DNA from: Saccoglossus kowalevskii
Taxonomy: Eukaryota; Hemichordata; Enteropneusta; Harrimaniidae
Assembly (NCBI RefSeq): GCF_000003605.2
Contig: NW_003154745.1
Span: 96,592 to 160,591 of the forward strand
DNA: 64,000 bases
Reading direction: 5' to 3'
Position 1 is the stretch's first letter; each line of letters starts with the position of its first letter. Below the pieces are notes generated by a model. That model had not been told where the DNA came from. It did not search any database and saw only the letters and a program-made list of their open reading frames with translations. Shown here in pieces: positions 44,457-56,431 of this stretch. Both the position numbers and the translations under genes were made by a program.

Positions 44457-47090
44457 CACTAAGAGAATGGACAAATTTTCCAATGAGGAGTTATTTACTT
44501 TTGTGCTTTCTAGTAATGACAGTTATATTTACAGCATAATAGCTAATTTTGTTTTTCTTGTGTTATTTATGTCTTTGGACTTTGCACAAGCTTTGCTTTG
44601 CGAATGTTTCAAATAAAATATCCTATCAACACTGGGAACGCAAGAGACAAAAGTTTCTGATGGCCTCAACTTGTTTTTTGCATTTTCAGTATTTAATGGC
44701 TAAACCCAAAATGAAAGTATGAATAAAGGAAATACTCAAACCTACTGAAGAGATTTTACAAGAATAACATTTTACACAGTGACAATGTACAAAAACCCTG
44801 CATCTCAATTTCGTTTTATCTATGCAGCTGTAAGTTTTCAAAACTGTCCAATGAATTGTCAGTAGCATATCTTAGTTATTTGGTCGTCTACTAGAAAAAA
44901 CAGATAAAAAAAAAGCAAGATGCAGTCTCTCAGCCTATAGTATTTCAAATGTTACAAGCAATTCACAGGTCATTCGCATGACTAAAACTGTTCAATAGTG
45001 AGAATAGTAAAACTGATAATAGTGAGATTGACCATTAAGTAATCCCATGGACAAAAATTAGTACACATTTGCCTATACTTAAGCTTTGAGTGTAATACAT
45101 GTATATGGATATATTTAATGACATTTAGTTATCCCATAAGATGGCACATTTGTTTTTCACACATCAGTAGTTTGCAAGAGCCATTCATTCACATCTGAAG
45201 ATAAGAGAATGACATTGTTACCTGACTTATAGAGTGCATCCCCCTTATTGGCAATACATATTTCTAAGACTATACACCTGTGTGTCTGCTGCATAAATGC
45301 ATTGTTTAATTGTGTAATGATAAGCAGTATTTATGATGTAGATATTCAACATCTTGCGTGGTTCCCATATATCTAATTGCTCATGTGATCATCAGTATAT
45401 TTCAGTTTTAAAAATTTTATACTCTCGTGCTCCTCCAGGGTTTCACCATTGGGGATGACAAATTTACCCCAAAGAAATTTTGATGCATCATGAACATTCA
45501 CGCAGCAAATATTTCTAAGACGATACACTGGTGTGTCTGTGTCATAAATCATACATTTACATGTGAAATCACAATTACATTTTTGAAGTCCAACTCACAA
45601 AACATACAAACGAATTAAGTGACAAAAGTAAAGATGAATTTGAGTTAATTCCCGTGGACTTACATATAGACCATCTAAATATAAAAGTACTTAAATTTCC
45701 TAATGATAAGAAAACTGGTAGCTTCTGACTGCTAAATACAAAATAGTAATTTCTCAATGAATTGTATTGGAGTGGAGTGGAGTAAACTACAGATATAATG
45801 AATAAATAATGTTAATATCAAGAATCTAAACGAAAACAAATCCATATAAAGCCATCCTAATTATTTAATGTAATTGATGTTTCCAGTCACGAAATATCAT
45901 TCAGCTTCCGGAAGTAATTAATTTTAAAGAGATAAAAATATCTAATTTTAAAGGCTTGAAAGAGATAAATTGTTAACTGCAGGTCTAAGAGAAACCTCAA
46001 TGATAAGATTGGAATGCAGAATTAATTATTAAATAGCATTTTAATCAATGGTCAACAACACTTAATTAACGAAAGAAGACTTGATTCAAGAGTCTTTCTA
46101 GCATTTGTAAGTTAAAGGTAGATGCTGAAAAGAATAATTTTTCCGTGACATTTTTTTTTTTTATCAACATGCAGCTTAGTGATCATCAACAAAGCAATTG
46201 TCATTGACATAGTCCACATGTGTTTGGTGGAAATAATACATGAGCACACAAAAGAGGAAATATTGTCAAGTATCTACTCCTGAACCATATATGTTCAACT
46301 TTGGAAATAAATTGTATATATACTTATGTTATTTTAAATGCAAAATCTCAGTGATCCAAATAACCTGCAATGCATTTGTATAGTCAAACTGGATTGGTTG
46401 AAACACAATATTGATATAATTATATGTAAAAATCAGTTGGCGACTGGCCTACAAATGCTCAGGTTCTGCAGTGTACGATCCAGTCGTAAGCCAGTCGGTT
46501 GGATCAAAAGGTTTGCACCCAGCATAACTGTAGTGTATTATAACCACTTAAAAGACTAATGAATTGATTTTACAGTTTGTTCATTTGGAAGTGATCAAAT
46601 GATAGTCTACTTAGAAAATTAACTCTAATATACACGCACATTCATGAATATGAGCAAAAAGGCAAACACTAAAGGAAAGGTCAATGAAATTTAAGGTGAT
46701 CATATATTAATTAATTACTACTTCATGTATTTTTACTGTAACAGGAAAATTGTATTTTAGACAATTAATTTAGGCTATACTATATTAGATGTCAATTTCC
46801 CTGTGGATATGTAAACTGGATTTTAAGAAGTTAATAGATGTTGATTGTAATTTTGTGAAGGAAATCAAAGTTGGCTATTGCAGGGCAGAAGTATCAGTAT
46901 CAAAGATACAAGATGCATTCAGAGCATCGCAATAGCACATGCCCAAAAAAAAAAACATGATCTCGGAGCTGTATATTCGACTCAGCACATGATTGTTGTA
47001 CTCAGTACATACCTAATCAAACCCTGGTTGAAAAACATACGAGAAAATTATGCAAATGATCATTAGAACAGCTTATTTTTCAAGAAACAA

Positions 47091-47711
47091 GTCATTGTCA
47101 ATGACATAGTCCTGGATTATATTATAGGCACAAGATGTATGACTTTATGTGTAATGTATGTGTGAAGTTGAAAATTGATTGGTCCAGGCATGTACGAGAT
47201 ATATACAGCTCAGTAGAATTGTAATTGTTTAAACGAGATGGCTGCCAGTCAGCCATTTTGAACTTGATGGTGGCAAAAATGCACAATGCATTTCACCAAT
47301 ATGGTGTTTGATAGTACTGGCAGGGCGAAGTTTGAACTGAGGCATGTCAAAGATATGGATCCAGAACTGCATTTTTTTAAATGCAGAATGGCCATTTGAA
47401 CAAACAAAATAACATGCTTTAAGGTTCCTTGTCTTTAACGATTTTATTATGTTTAAACCAAACTGAGATCTGGTTTCAGAATTGAGAAAATGTATAATTG
47501 GCTCTAATTCAGCCATCTTGAATCACATTATGAAACAAACGCATGTGCATATATTCGATATGATGCAAGTGTGAAGTTTAAACTTAATCAGTCCTAGCAT
47601 GTGCAAGATACTGCTGCAGACATACGGATGTACAGAAAGACACAGACACATAAGCACGCACACACACACACACACGCACACACAAATGGAGGTCATTCCA
47701 TAAGGACTAAA
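47091..47711 (+). mobile_element. Family G element with left-end palindrome
   Basis: It begins with the perfect palindrome GTCATTGTCAATGAC (47091-47105) followed by ATAGTCC. Core units contain GATGGCTGCCAGTCAGCC (47230) and AATTCAGCCATCTTGAATCA (47507). A (CA)n tract at about 47658-47683 precedes a degenerate tail ending AAGGACTAAAAA. An open frame across it on the minus strand is fortuitous. Confidence 0.6.
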
Positions 47712-50700
47712 AATATGGCCTGATTAAAGTGAGTTCCAATGAAAAAACATGAAGAAGAAACATTCAGTACAGTCAAGGTCTTGCATCATGATAAAGCATT
47801 GTGTTTAATCACCAAGTTGAACACTATAGTTCGTTAAAAACAATCTATAAAAGCAGAAATTATTTCCCTCAGGCCAAATGAAATATTAAAAAATTCTGTG
47901 TTTCAAGTAAGCTCACCTATACATATTTTTTGGAGCAAATCAAACAAATTTATGGGTCTTTTGTTTTAAAGAAAAAATCATGAAATTTGTCTACCGGTAC
48001 TCGGAAATTAGAAATGTATTGCCCCTTTAATATTAGGTGGTATCAGGGCAAAAACGAAGCGATGTATGCAATATACCAGGTATGTCCACATCTCATTCTT
48101 TGTTCTGTTATTCAAACAATAATGAATCTCCCACTGCGTCATATTGGATAAAGAGAAGGGTCTACAGCAAGATAATGTGCAAAACCAAACACATTATCAT
48201 GTCTAGACCCTTCTCCAAAGAAGGTTTTTTCTTGAAATTAATTTACTTCAGAATAGAGGTTTGCATTATGTAATAATATAGATATGACGTCATAAAATCT
48301 TCTAATTCAGATAGTACATGTAGTGATTTATAATACAGTAAAGGGCAGAGCATCTCTCTTTATTTCAATTATAAAAACACAAAATAATAAAACAAATTAA
48401 CTTATTTGCTCTATCAGAGCACTAAGCATGCCCGTACACAAGAACACTAGGTGAAATAAATTCACTTTTTGGTACAATATACTTTTTGTTCGATTATCTA
48501 CAAATATAAAAGAGAATTAATTATATAGGGTACAGTCTTGAGCATCAGTCATACTGACTCCTTGAAAACAATCAAGATACAATTTGCTGGTGACAGACCA
48601 TGTAGACATGAATTAAAACAGATAACATTCAGTTAATGTATTCTCGTTTTCCTTTACAAAATTTGTCATGATATACTATATTAAATGATCGATAGCCTTA
48701 TGAATTTCTCATTAAGACTGTAGTAGTGTTTGACTATCCTCTCTTGTCATTCTTATGTTCACTGTCAAGGGATTGTGTAATAAATTATGTACTTCTCCCA
48801 TAAGGAGCTTACACTAACTACAGGTGTGAACAGATAAGTCTTGTCAAGTAGTATGTTGTTGGTGATACATGTACATTATTTGAGCTGTTCTGAATGTGAA
48901 TATTTCCCCTTCAGTTTATTGGTGTTGCCATATACCAAATTGTAATTTCAGTTCATGTCTGCATTAAATAATCGTGTAAAAAAGGTGAAAACCGCAGGTA
49001 CATTCAATTTCTGAAAATTTCATGAAAGAGTATTTTAGAGTATAAATACTGTATGATGCCATTACTGAAACACCACATTCTCATTGGTCAATTGGTACCA
49101 TGGGAAGCTCTGTTATCAGATGATAACTTGGCAGTACTTGAGCTCAATTCACAAATATTGAAACAAGATTGTGTTTAACTCAGCCAGATCCAATGTTTCA
49201 CCACATTTGTATTGAAATCTTGTTATTTTCATCTAGAAAATTACCTACAGAGGTGTGTTTTTACTCTCAACGCTCTATATGTAACACAAGGGCATTCAAC
49301 ACACAACATTATCAATTTGTTTTCTGCACGTATATTCAATTTGTTGACATTTCAGGTTATTATAATTGAAATAAAGGACTTTGCACTGCTCATTATTATG
49401 TGATAGAATAGGGCTTGGATGAGAATGTTTGCTTAAACAATGAACTTTACTGTGTCTCGCCCATTATTGCACCATTATTGCGCACATCCTCCGTCCTTGC
49501 CCTGTTATCGCACATTAATGTGCAGTGTGTCATCCTTATCTCCCTAAATAACAACACTGTGTCATGAAAATCTAACGTACTGTATTAGCCATTTCAGAGG
49601 CATATTATTTTAGCCACCTCCCCACCACACCACATCACACCCCACACAAATCTGAGATACAAGATTAACGTGAACCACATGTATGACATACAAGATTGAA
49701 TGGACAATATAGAGAGGTATAGTTTATAATTGCAGATTAAAAACCCAAGTAGAATATATGCTTCTAAACAATGCGTCTTTCTGTATAGTAAGCAGCTCCG
49801 GTCAAGCTCCAGTAAAATCGTTTTTCCTTCAGCCAATAGATTGGTTATATAGTACCAAAGTTGATGTAATAAATGCATACGAGTATGAGTTGAGATTTTG
49901 TTGAATATTAAAGGCAAACAGCAGTAAACAGACAAGATGCTAAGCTTGAATAATTAACTGCTGTCAATCAATGGACACACTGAAAAAGGATGTATCAGGT
50001 TATGCTTCAGAAACATTCACACAGATCCCAAAGCAAATTCACTTGTACCAGATTATATACCAGTCCCCAGACAGCCTAATTAAGTCAGTACTTTTCTTTT
50101 TGTTTTATTTAAAAAAAACCTGTAGCGCAACACAGATTGGAATGAGTAACAACATCTACGGTTTGTAATCATCTGTCCACGTTTGCATTCAATACATCAA
50201 TCATTGTACCAAACATTACTACACCCCAGCATTGTCCAATATTTCATGTACATCTTACAGTGGCATTATTATCACATGGGCCTTGACTACTGCCCACCCA
50301 ATTTTGGTCATTTTTGGTGACTCAAGGCTTGCAAAAATGACTAGTTTTATCGGAAGTATACAACTGTTCATTTGTTTGCACTCAGGCTTCAATGCTATAC
50401 TGTTACTATTTATCCATGTAATTATTATTTTACATGTACATGTAATATCATGGGTACAATTTCCTGTTTCGTGTTCAAACTCGCAAGTGTACAGTGAGAA
50501 AAATGAAGATGTTCTTTTATTATTAAAGCACTGTCAGTTAGGAAATAGTTTTCTCACATTAATAATTAGAAACATGTAATAGTACCGGTAGCCTTTATGT
50601 TACTAGTCAGCAATTTAATACATCTTGGTGAACGAAGAGTGAAAGTGGGAAATGTCAGGATATCTTATTTTTTATTATTCATTGTACGTAATACAAACGA

Positions 50701-51036
50701 ACATGAACAAAAGTTTCAGCCATGGAAGTTTTGGACACCATTTGCCATCTGGGCCTCACACATGTTTTAAATATCTTTTTGATAGAGTTCTTGCAGTTGT
50801 ATATATTCATATTCATTAACCTACTTACTTTTAACTTGTATGTTGTAAGTACAGTGTTTTATCATATATATGACAGGTTTATTTACTAAAAACATGTGCA
50901 TTACGAACACATGAATACAGCACCGGAAGGGTGCATGCATATACCAATTACCACTATGGAACCATACTTCAGTGATGGCAAATGGATATAAAATGCAGCA
51001 AACCCTCATTACCAACGAAAGTTATAGTGAAATAAA

Positions 51037-51537
51037 ACTAGCAGCCTGTCCGCTGATATAGCTCTGCTGTTTGTGATGCATGCTCTGAAAGCAATGACTA
51101 AGAAGCAATTTAAACTTAATGCTAGCTGCTTTAATATAGCAAGACTAACTTTTTTGATTTTGTTGCAGAGAATATTTCACTAAAAGTAGAGAATTGAAGA
51201 TATCTTTATGAAATGGACAAATCTAATAGAGGTCTACCCAAGCTGCATGTGTACAAGTATCAAAGAATTTGGACTACTGGTTTTGAAGGACAAGTCAAAA
51301 ATATGTTTTTTAATAAAAAATGACGAAAATATTTGCTAAAAATAGAGAATTGAAGATATCAGCATGAAACTACCAAATCTGACAGAGATTCACCCAAGGT
51401 ACATGTATTGGTACCTACAAATAAAGTTACAAAGCAATCGGATTAGCAGTTTTCAAGTTCAAAATAACGTTTTTGACCAAAAAATCCAAAAATGTTCATC
51501 AAAATTAGAGACTTCGTCGACAGCGGAGAGGAGATAA
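51037..51537 (+). mobile_element. Family P element, diverged copy
   Basis: A left end related to AGCCTCTCGGCTGAGATAGC (here AGCCTGTCCGCTGATATAGC) starts near 51042. About two to three decayed core units follow (AGAGAATTGAAGATATC twice), then a tail with GACTTCGTCGACAGCGGAGA and AAAAA. The hairpin is partly destroyed. Confidence 0.6.
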
Positions 51538-51925
51538 AAATTCAAAGGATTTGTCAATGCCACATCATTCATATCTTTTAGAAGTCTATGTAGCATAGGT
51601 CCAGGCTCTATGGAAGCAAGCCTGACTGGATCGCTATACATTGATGCTTCTTTGGATTAGTGTTATCGGTTTGTAATTAAACTACAAGGGGTTTTGTAAA
51701 CATGCGCTGTGATTAACAGCACTCATTAGCATAGTCACACCCCCCCAATACCCAAGTAAGCAGGGCAACTGAATTGGGCCTTTAAGCTTACTTTTACTAA
51801 AACGGATGTGTACGTTGTATGACACAATATCAAGTGATATAGGCAAGTATGTGGTCCAAGTAAAAATGTTATTATAGGGAAAAAAAGTTATCAACTTATT
51901 CTGTGAAGTGTTTTGGAAAAACCAT

Positions 51926-52379
51926 ACCTAAGGGACGACGTCAAAAGATCGATGTCGGATAAAAAACTTATTTCCTTTAGTTTGGGGGTGGGGGGTTGTG
52001 ACCTAAAAAAGTTTCCATCCTACAAAAACGATTTTATTTTTTAATGAAGTCAAAAAAATCTTGGAGTATTTGTAGTTCTATCCAATCATGGACAGAAATA
52101 ACCGAAAAGGAAAAAAAACACAGAAAAATGGTTTGGTTCGAGTGTAAATCTGTGCATCAAATGAGGTGCATTTGTAAACTCTTTTTACACCCACCTGACA
52201 ACCAACTGCTATGCAATGCTACTGTCCGATTATCAATTTGTATTTAATGGTGAATGTAGTCTGACGCCATGACCAATATTTATCAATTAAGTTTCAGTGG
52301 GGGGTAGGGGGGTTTGGAAAAAAACTAAAGGAATTAAGTTTTTTATCTGACATCGATCTTTTGACATCGTCCCTAAGGT
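51926..52379. mobile_element. 454-bp terminal-inverted-repeat element
   Basis: Arms of about 56 bp begin ACCTWAGGGACGAYGTC, continue AAAAGATCGATGTCRG and run into AAAAAACTTAWTTCC. They differ at only a few sites between 51926-51983 and 52322-52379. Just inside each arm, G-runs lie on the same plus strand (51984-51995 and 52299-52312). No coding capacity or clear target duplication was seen. Probably a non-autonomous DNA transposon. Confidence 0.8.
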
Positions 52380-53786
52380 CACTATAAGTGGCTCATCTTT
52401 ATAATGGTACACTGTTAACCCCATCATTAGCGACATACAAGGTGGTATGTCTCCATGGAAACCAACCAAACTTTAACTGGTCTGATACTGTAACATGCCA
52501 TAGTGTACAGTACTTGAATCCTTGGCACGAGTACTGTCCTAGATTTAGATTTATTATAGAGTGCATATTAAACAGGATCTTAGCTTTACAAAAATATGTT
52601 ACTTATCAACTAATCTCAAGTTTGAAAAATAATATAACACCACATAAATTGCACCTACATAAAGCAATAAGAATAAATCTTTCATCATGCTAAGTGATAT
52701 GTACTTTTAACATTTTATATATATTTTTTTTTTTATTTCTTTGCTTACTTATTGTTTTATTTGTTATTGATGTTTGTTACTTGTTGTTGTATGTTTATTG
52801 ACCATAGATAATGTAATTCAATGCATTATTTCGTGCCAAATAAAATATACTATACTATACTATATCAAAATTCATGTTTATTTTTTCTCTTAACAAATCT
52901 ACCACTCAAACAATCACAGATGAAGCATCAATTAGGCAAAAAACTGACTTTTATATCTAACAAATGATAATTGTTGAAGGGAATTTGTAATCCATTCTCT
53001 ATAGAGATGTGCATGTCCCAGAAAACAGAGAACTGAATTACATTCGCTCAAATGGACTTTATTTAGTTTACATAATTTCAGATATGGAAAATACTGGGGC
53101 TGCAAATCTAGTGTGACTATATATACAATGAGACAGGCAGGAGTAAAAAAAAACATTGAGTGTTTATAACTCAAAGCTCAGGTCTGAATCAAAATGGCCG
53201 AACTAACGCAGGTCAACATATTGATATATTGACACTCCATTCCAGACAGCGTGAGGGTTAAAATTAAATGACCTAGACTACGTAGCATAGACTCAGGAAT
53301 TGAGAAAATACAATGAAATGAAATTTCTGTAAATACCCCTTAGTATAATATTTATTTATGACGCAGACACTGTAGTACAATGAAAAAATATATTTATTGC
53401 CAATAAGGGGGGGGCTCATCGAATCCACCGTAATGAGAAACAATAAATAGCTATGGTGTAATAAATGAAAATTTAAAAAATAAGAGAAAAAGTAGAATGC
53501 TGTATAAAATATTGAAAAGAAACTCTTTCGCATGTTTTAGACATTAATTTTAGGAAATTAATAACCCTGGTAATATCTAAAAACAAGTTTTGGGTTTTAG
53601 GAGCAGAACATATTTATTAGTGTTGTTTTCAATATGAAAAATAGGAATTTGGTTCTTTAAATTTTAATACAGTATTTTCCTTTCAAAGTTGTAAAATTTT
53701 CAATAATAAAATAAATAAATTAATAATTTTGATATAAATGATAATAATAGTGTTAAAATGTGCAAGCAAGCTTCCGATTTTGGTTG

Positions 53787-53864
53787 CGATTTGACAAGCT
53801 AGGGATGAAATGATCCAATAAGTTACGATTTGACAAGCTAGGGATGAAATGATCCAATAAGTTA
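53787..53864 (+). repeat. Perfect 39-bp tandem duplication
   Basis: CGATTTGACAAGCTAGGGAT plus the following 19 bases occurs at 53787-53825 and again, identical, at 53826-53864. Confidence 0.95.
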
Positions 53865-54879
53865 AGTTTAGGACGAGTAAAATGTTGTGATAGCATGCTC
53901 TTGCCTAAAACAAATACAATGAAAGCATTGGTATTTTACGAAAAGAAATAAATAGTTTCTACAATGAAACAAACAATATCAAGAGAACTTTTCTATTATT
54001 AGAGGAAAATAATTATTTATTAATTTGAGGTGCCTCCCTATCTTCTAGTTATCTTTTTCTAGTTTCTAATCACTAATTAGAAAAGACAGTTATTTTAGAT
54101 ATACAGTATTAATAACATTTAATTTCCCATGTGTATATTTGATATCATTACTGTTAGTTGTAACAGAAAAAAATTATGAGAAATTTTGATAAATAAAGAT
54201 CAAGTAATTTTTTTTGATTAGATTAAATAATGAATATATATAATTATGTACAATAATTACACATGTTTAATTAATCTTGGGTGAATCGTGACTTGCAACT
54301 GCAGGAATGAATATCACCAAATAAAGACAAGAAAAAGATAACATTCAATAGAAAGCTACTCATAATTCTGTAAATGAGACAATATCTAATGTTTACACTA
54401 ATCATCCTGTATTAGTAGAAGCCCACATACACCAAAAATTGCATCTATTATGCAATGGATTATTAAAATATGACTTATTTTGACCACCAACTGTCAATCT
54501 GAGACACACCAATGGTTTAACATATTAAAGCAAACACATTGTTTTTATTTCTGAGTAGTTACTTTGAAGTATGTAAAAACCAAAGTACGTCAAACATAAA
54601 AAAAATTAATACCACCTGTAGTTCATGTATAACATGAAGTGTTCTCCACAAAATATGCAAAAAATGTAATACACAAACTGCATTTGTTATACTAAAGGGA
54701 TTTATTTTAATATACCACTTTGTGACCCAATGTTATGATTATGTGAAAATCTGTGGAAAAGCCGAAAATTGAATTATGTGTACCGGTAAATTATACCTTT
54801 AAATCTACAACTAATCGTCACATTGCCTTAGTAAATTTATGTACCAAGACACATTGAAATAAAATGATTAATACTTGAG

Positions 54880-55137
54880 CCAAAAATATGAATAAAAGCT
54901 GAAAACTAACTAATTATTATGCAAATTATTATAAAGTAACTACCCCTATATTATGCATGAGATTTAAACCTAAAATTAATCAGGTATGTGCATTGTCCCA
55001 CAGCACATGAAAACTACAAAATCTGACCACTGGCTCTTGAGATATCCGTGGAACAGACAGACATATACATACATACAAACACACACACACACATAAACGG
55101 TAAAAACTCCCATTGTGTGCTTTGCACACAGGGGTCA
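54880..55137 (+). mobile_element. Tandem-core/hairpin element, family K
   Basis: It contains TTAATCAGGTATGTGCATTG, CTGACCACTGGCTCTTGAGA and TATCCGTGGAACAGACAGAC. A (CA)-type tract follows at about 55066-55093. A hairpin tail has arms TGTGTGC (55114-55120) and GCACACA (55124-55130). A second copy is at 62640-63286 and a fragment at 34530-34680 shares GCTCTTGAGATATCAATGGA. Confidence 0.6.
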
Positions 55138-56037
55138 AAAATTATAATTTCTTTGATTTTGCAAGTAGTTTTTATGGTGAAAATTTATCTAGAAATTTTG
55201 TTGACATGGGCTAAAGATGCAATAACTTGAATTCATCTATAACTCCCTTGAGCACAATAGATGCAATACCTGACAATCATCAAGTTCCCCCCCAAGATTG
55301 ACTGACTCTGTTGGTCAACGTATTTTAAGTTTACTGAAAGTGCTTGCAAGTGGCTGCAATCAGCGACAGCAAAGCATGCAGTCATGATTGAGTACTTGTT
55401 TTATCTGTTTTTTGAGACCTAAAGCAAGAGTATAATAAGATTAAAGGTGAGTTATGACATTTTTTGTGTGGTTGAGTTTACAACTCAAGCATAGCAAAGA
55501 AGTAACTTTAGATTACAAACAGACAGCTTATAACAAACTGATTTAACAAAAGATTGAAGAATTTCTGTATGATAGTCACAACACACTTTTCAGAATGAAA
55601 AACTAATCTTGAAGATCACATTATCAAAGATAAGTTAGGATTTTAAAAAGTGTTAACAATAGATCAATAAATTCAACCAGTGGTGTAAACAAACAACAAT
55701 TAAAATGACTTGGTATCCTAGCATTAGCCATTGTTTTCTTCCTTAAAAAGATTCATTCATACATAGTCAAAAACGATAACATGAAAATATTACAATGAAA
55801 AAAAAGGTGTCATTACCATGGAGTTTTAAAAGAAAGCAAAAAGAAATTTACATGAGTCACTTCTTGTGAACAAGCGCCCTCTATCATCAAATTATGGAAA
55901 TTATTATGAATACATTTAACTAGAAAAGCTTTAATACTCAAGTGTTTAAAGAATTCAGCCCATCAGGTAGATTTAAAGCACAAGTTATTGAGCAGCACAA
56001 ACTCAAAATTTGTGTAAACAAACAATTTGGTAGAAAC

Positions 56038-56431
56038 AATAGGTGATTTGTCGACCAACTGCGAGATCTCGCAAATTGCATGAAAGGCGCACGCTAAACG
56101 TCTGGAAAAAATGGAAAAAAAAAACAAAACAAAAAAAAACATTTGATTTTGAACTCAAATTTCTTCTAGTTTTATTTCATAGATCAAATTGAAAGGTCGA
56201 TCTTTTGACAGGGGAATATTGCGTTCGAATACCCTTACTTCATCAAAATTGACCATCATCAAATGTGGACAGCACATTATTAAGCATGGAAATATCCCCC
56301 AAAATACTTTCGCGTTTGTTGAATCCCACGCGATGTTTGTAGCCACTACAATACTATGACCTTTGTTTGTCCTGTTTTTATGTTTGATTTCATACATAAC
56401 GTGGGATCTCGAAATGAACGGAGAGTACCAT
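56038..56431 (-). mobile_element. CpG-rich palindrome-ended repeat, copy 2 (diverged)
   Basis: Reverse-orientation relative of 44088-44456. Shared segments include GCGAGATCTCGCAA, CATTATTAAGCATGGAAATA, CGCGTTTGTTGAATCCCACG and GACCTTTGTTTGTCCTG. It carries a poly(A)-rich insertion near 56110-56140, and its right end is eroded. Many CpGs of copy 1 are TpG or CpA here, consistent with methylation decay. Confidence 0.65.

Noticed and set aside
47229-47516. 95-codon minus frame starting MAELEPIIHFL
   Set aside because: It coincides with the family G repeat core; similar chance frames appear in other copies (33378-33656, 32885-33139).
49594-49935. 113-codon minus frame
   Set aside because: No motif, low-complexity CA/CC start region, no splice support; treated as chance.
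50232-50579. 115-codon hydrophobic plus frame
   Set aside because: No recognised domain, no Kozak or splice context. AT-rich DNA easily yields Phe/Ile/Leu-rich chance frames of this size.
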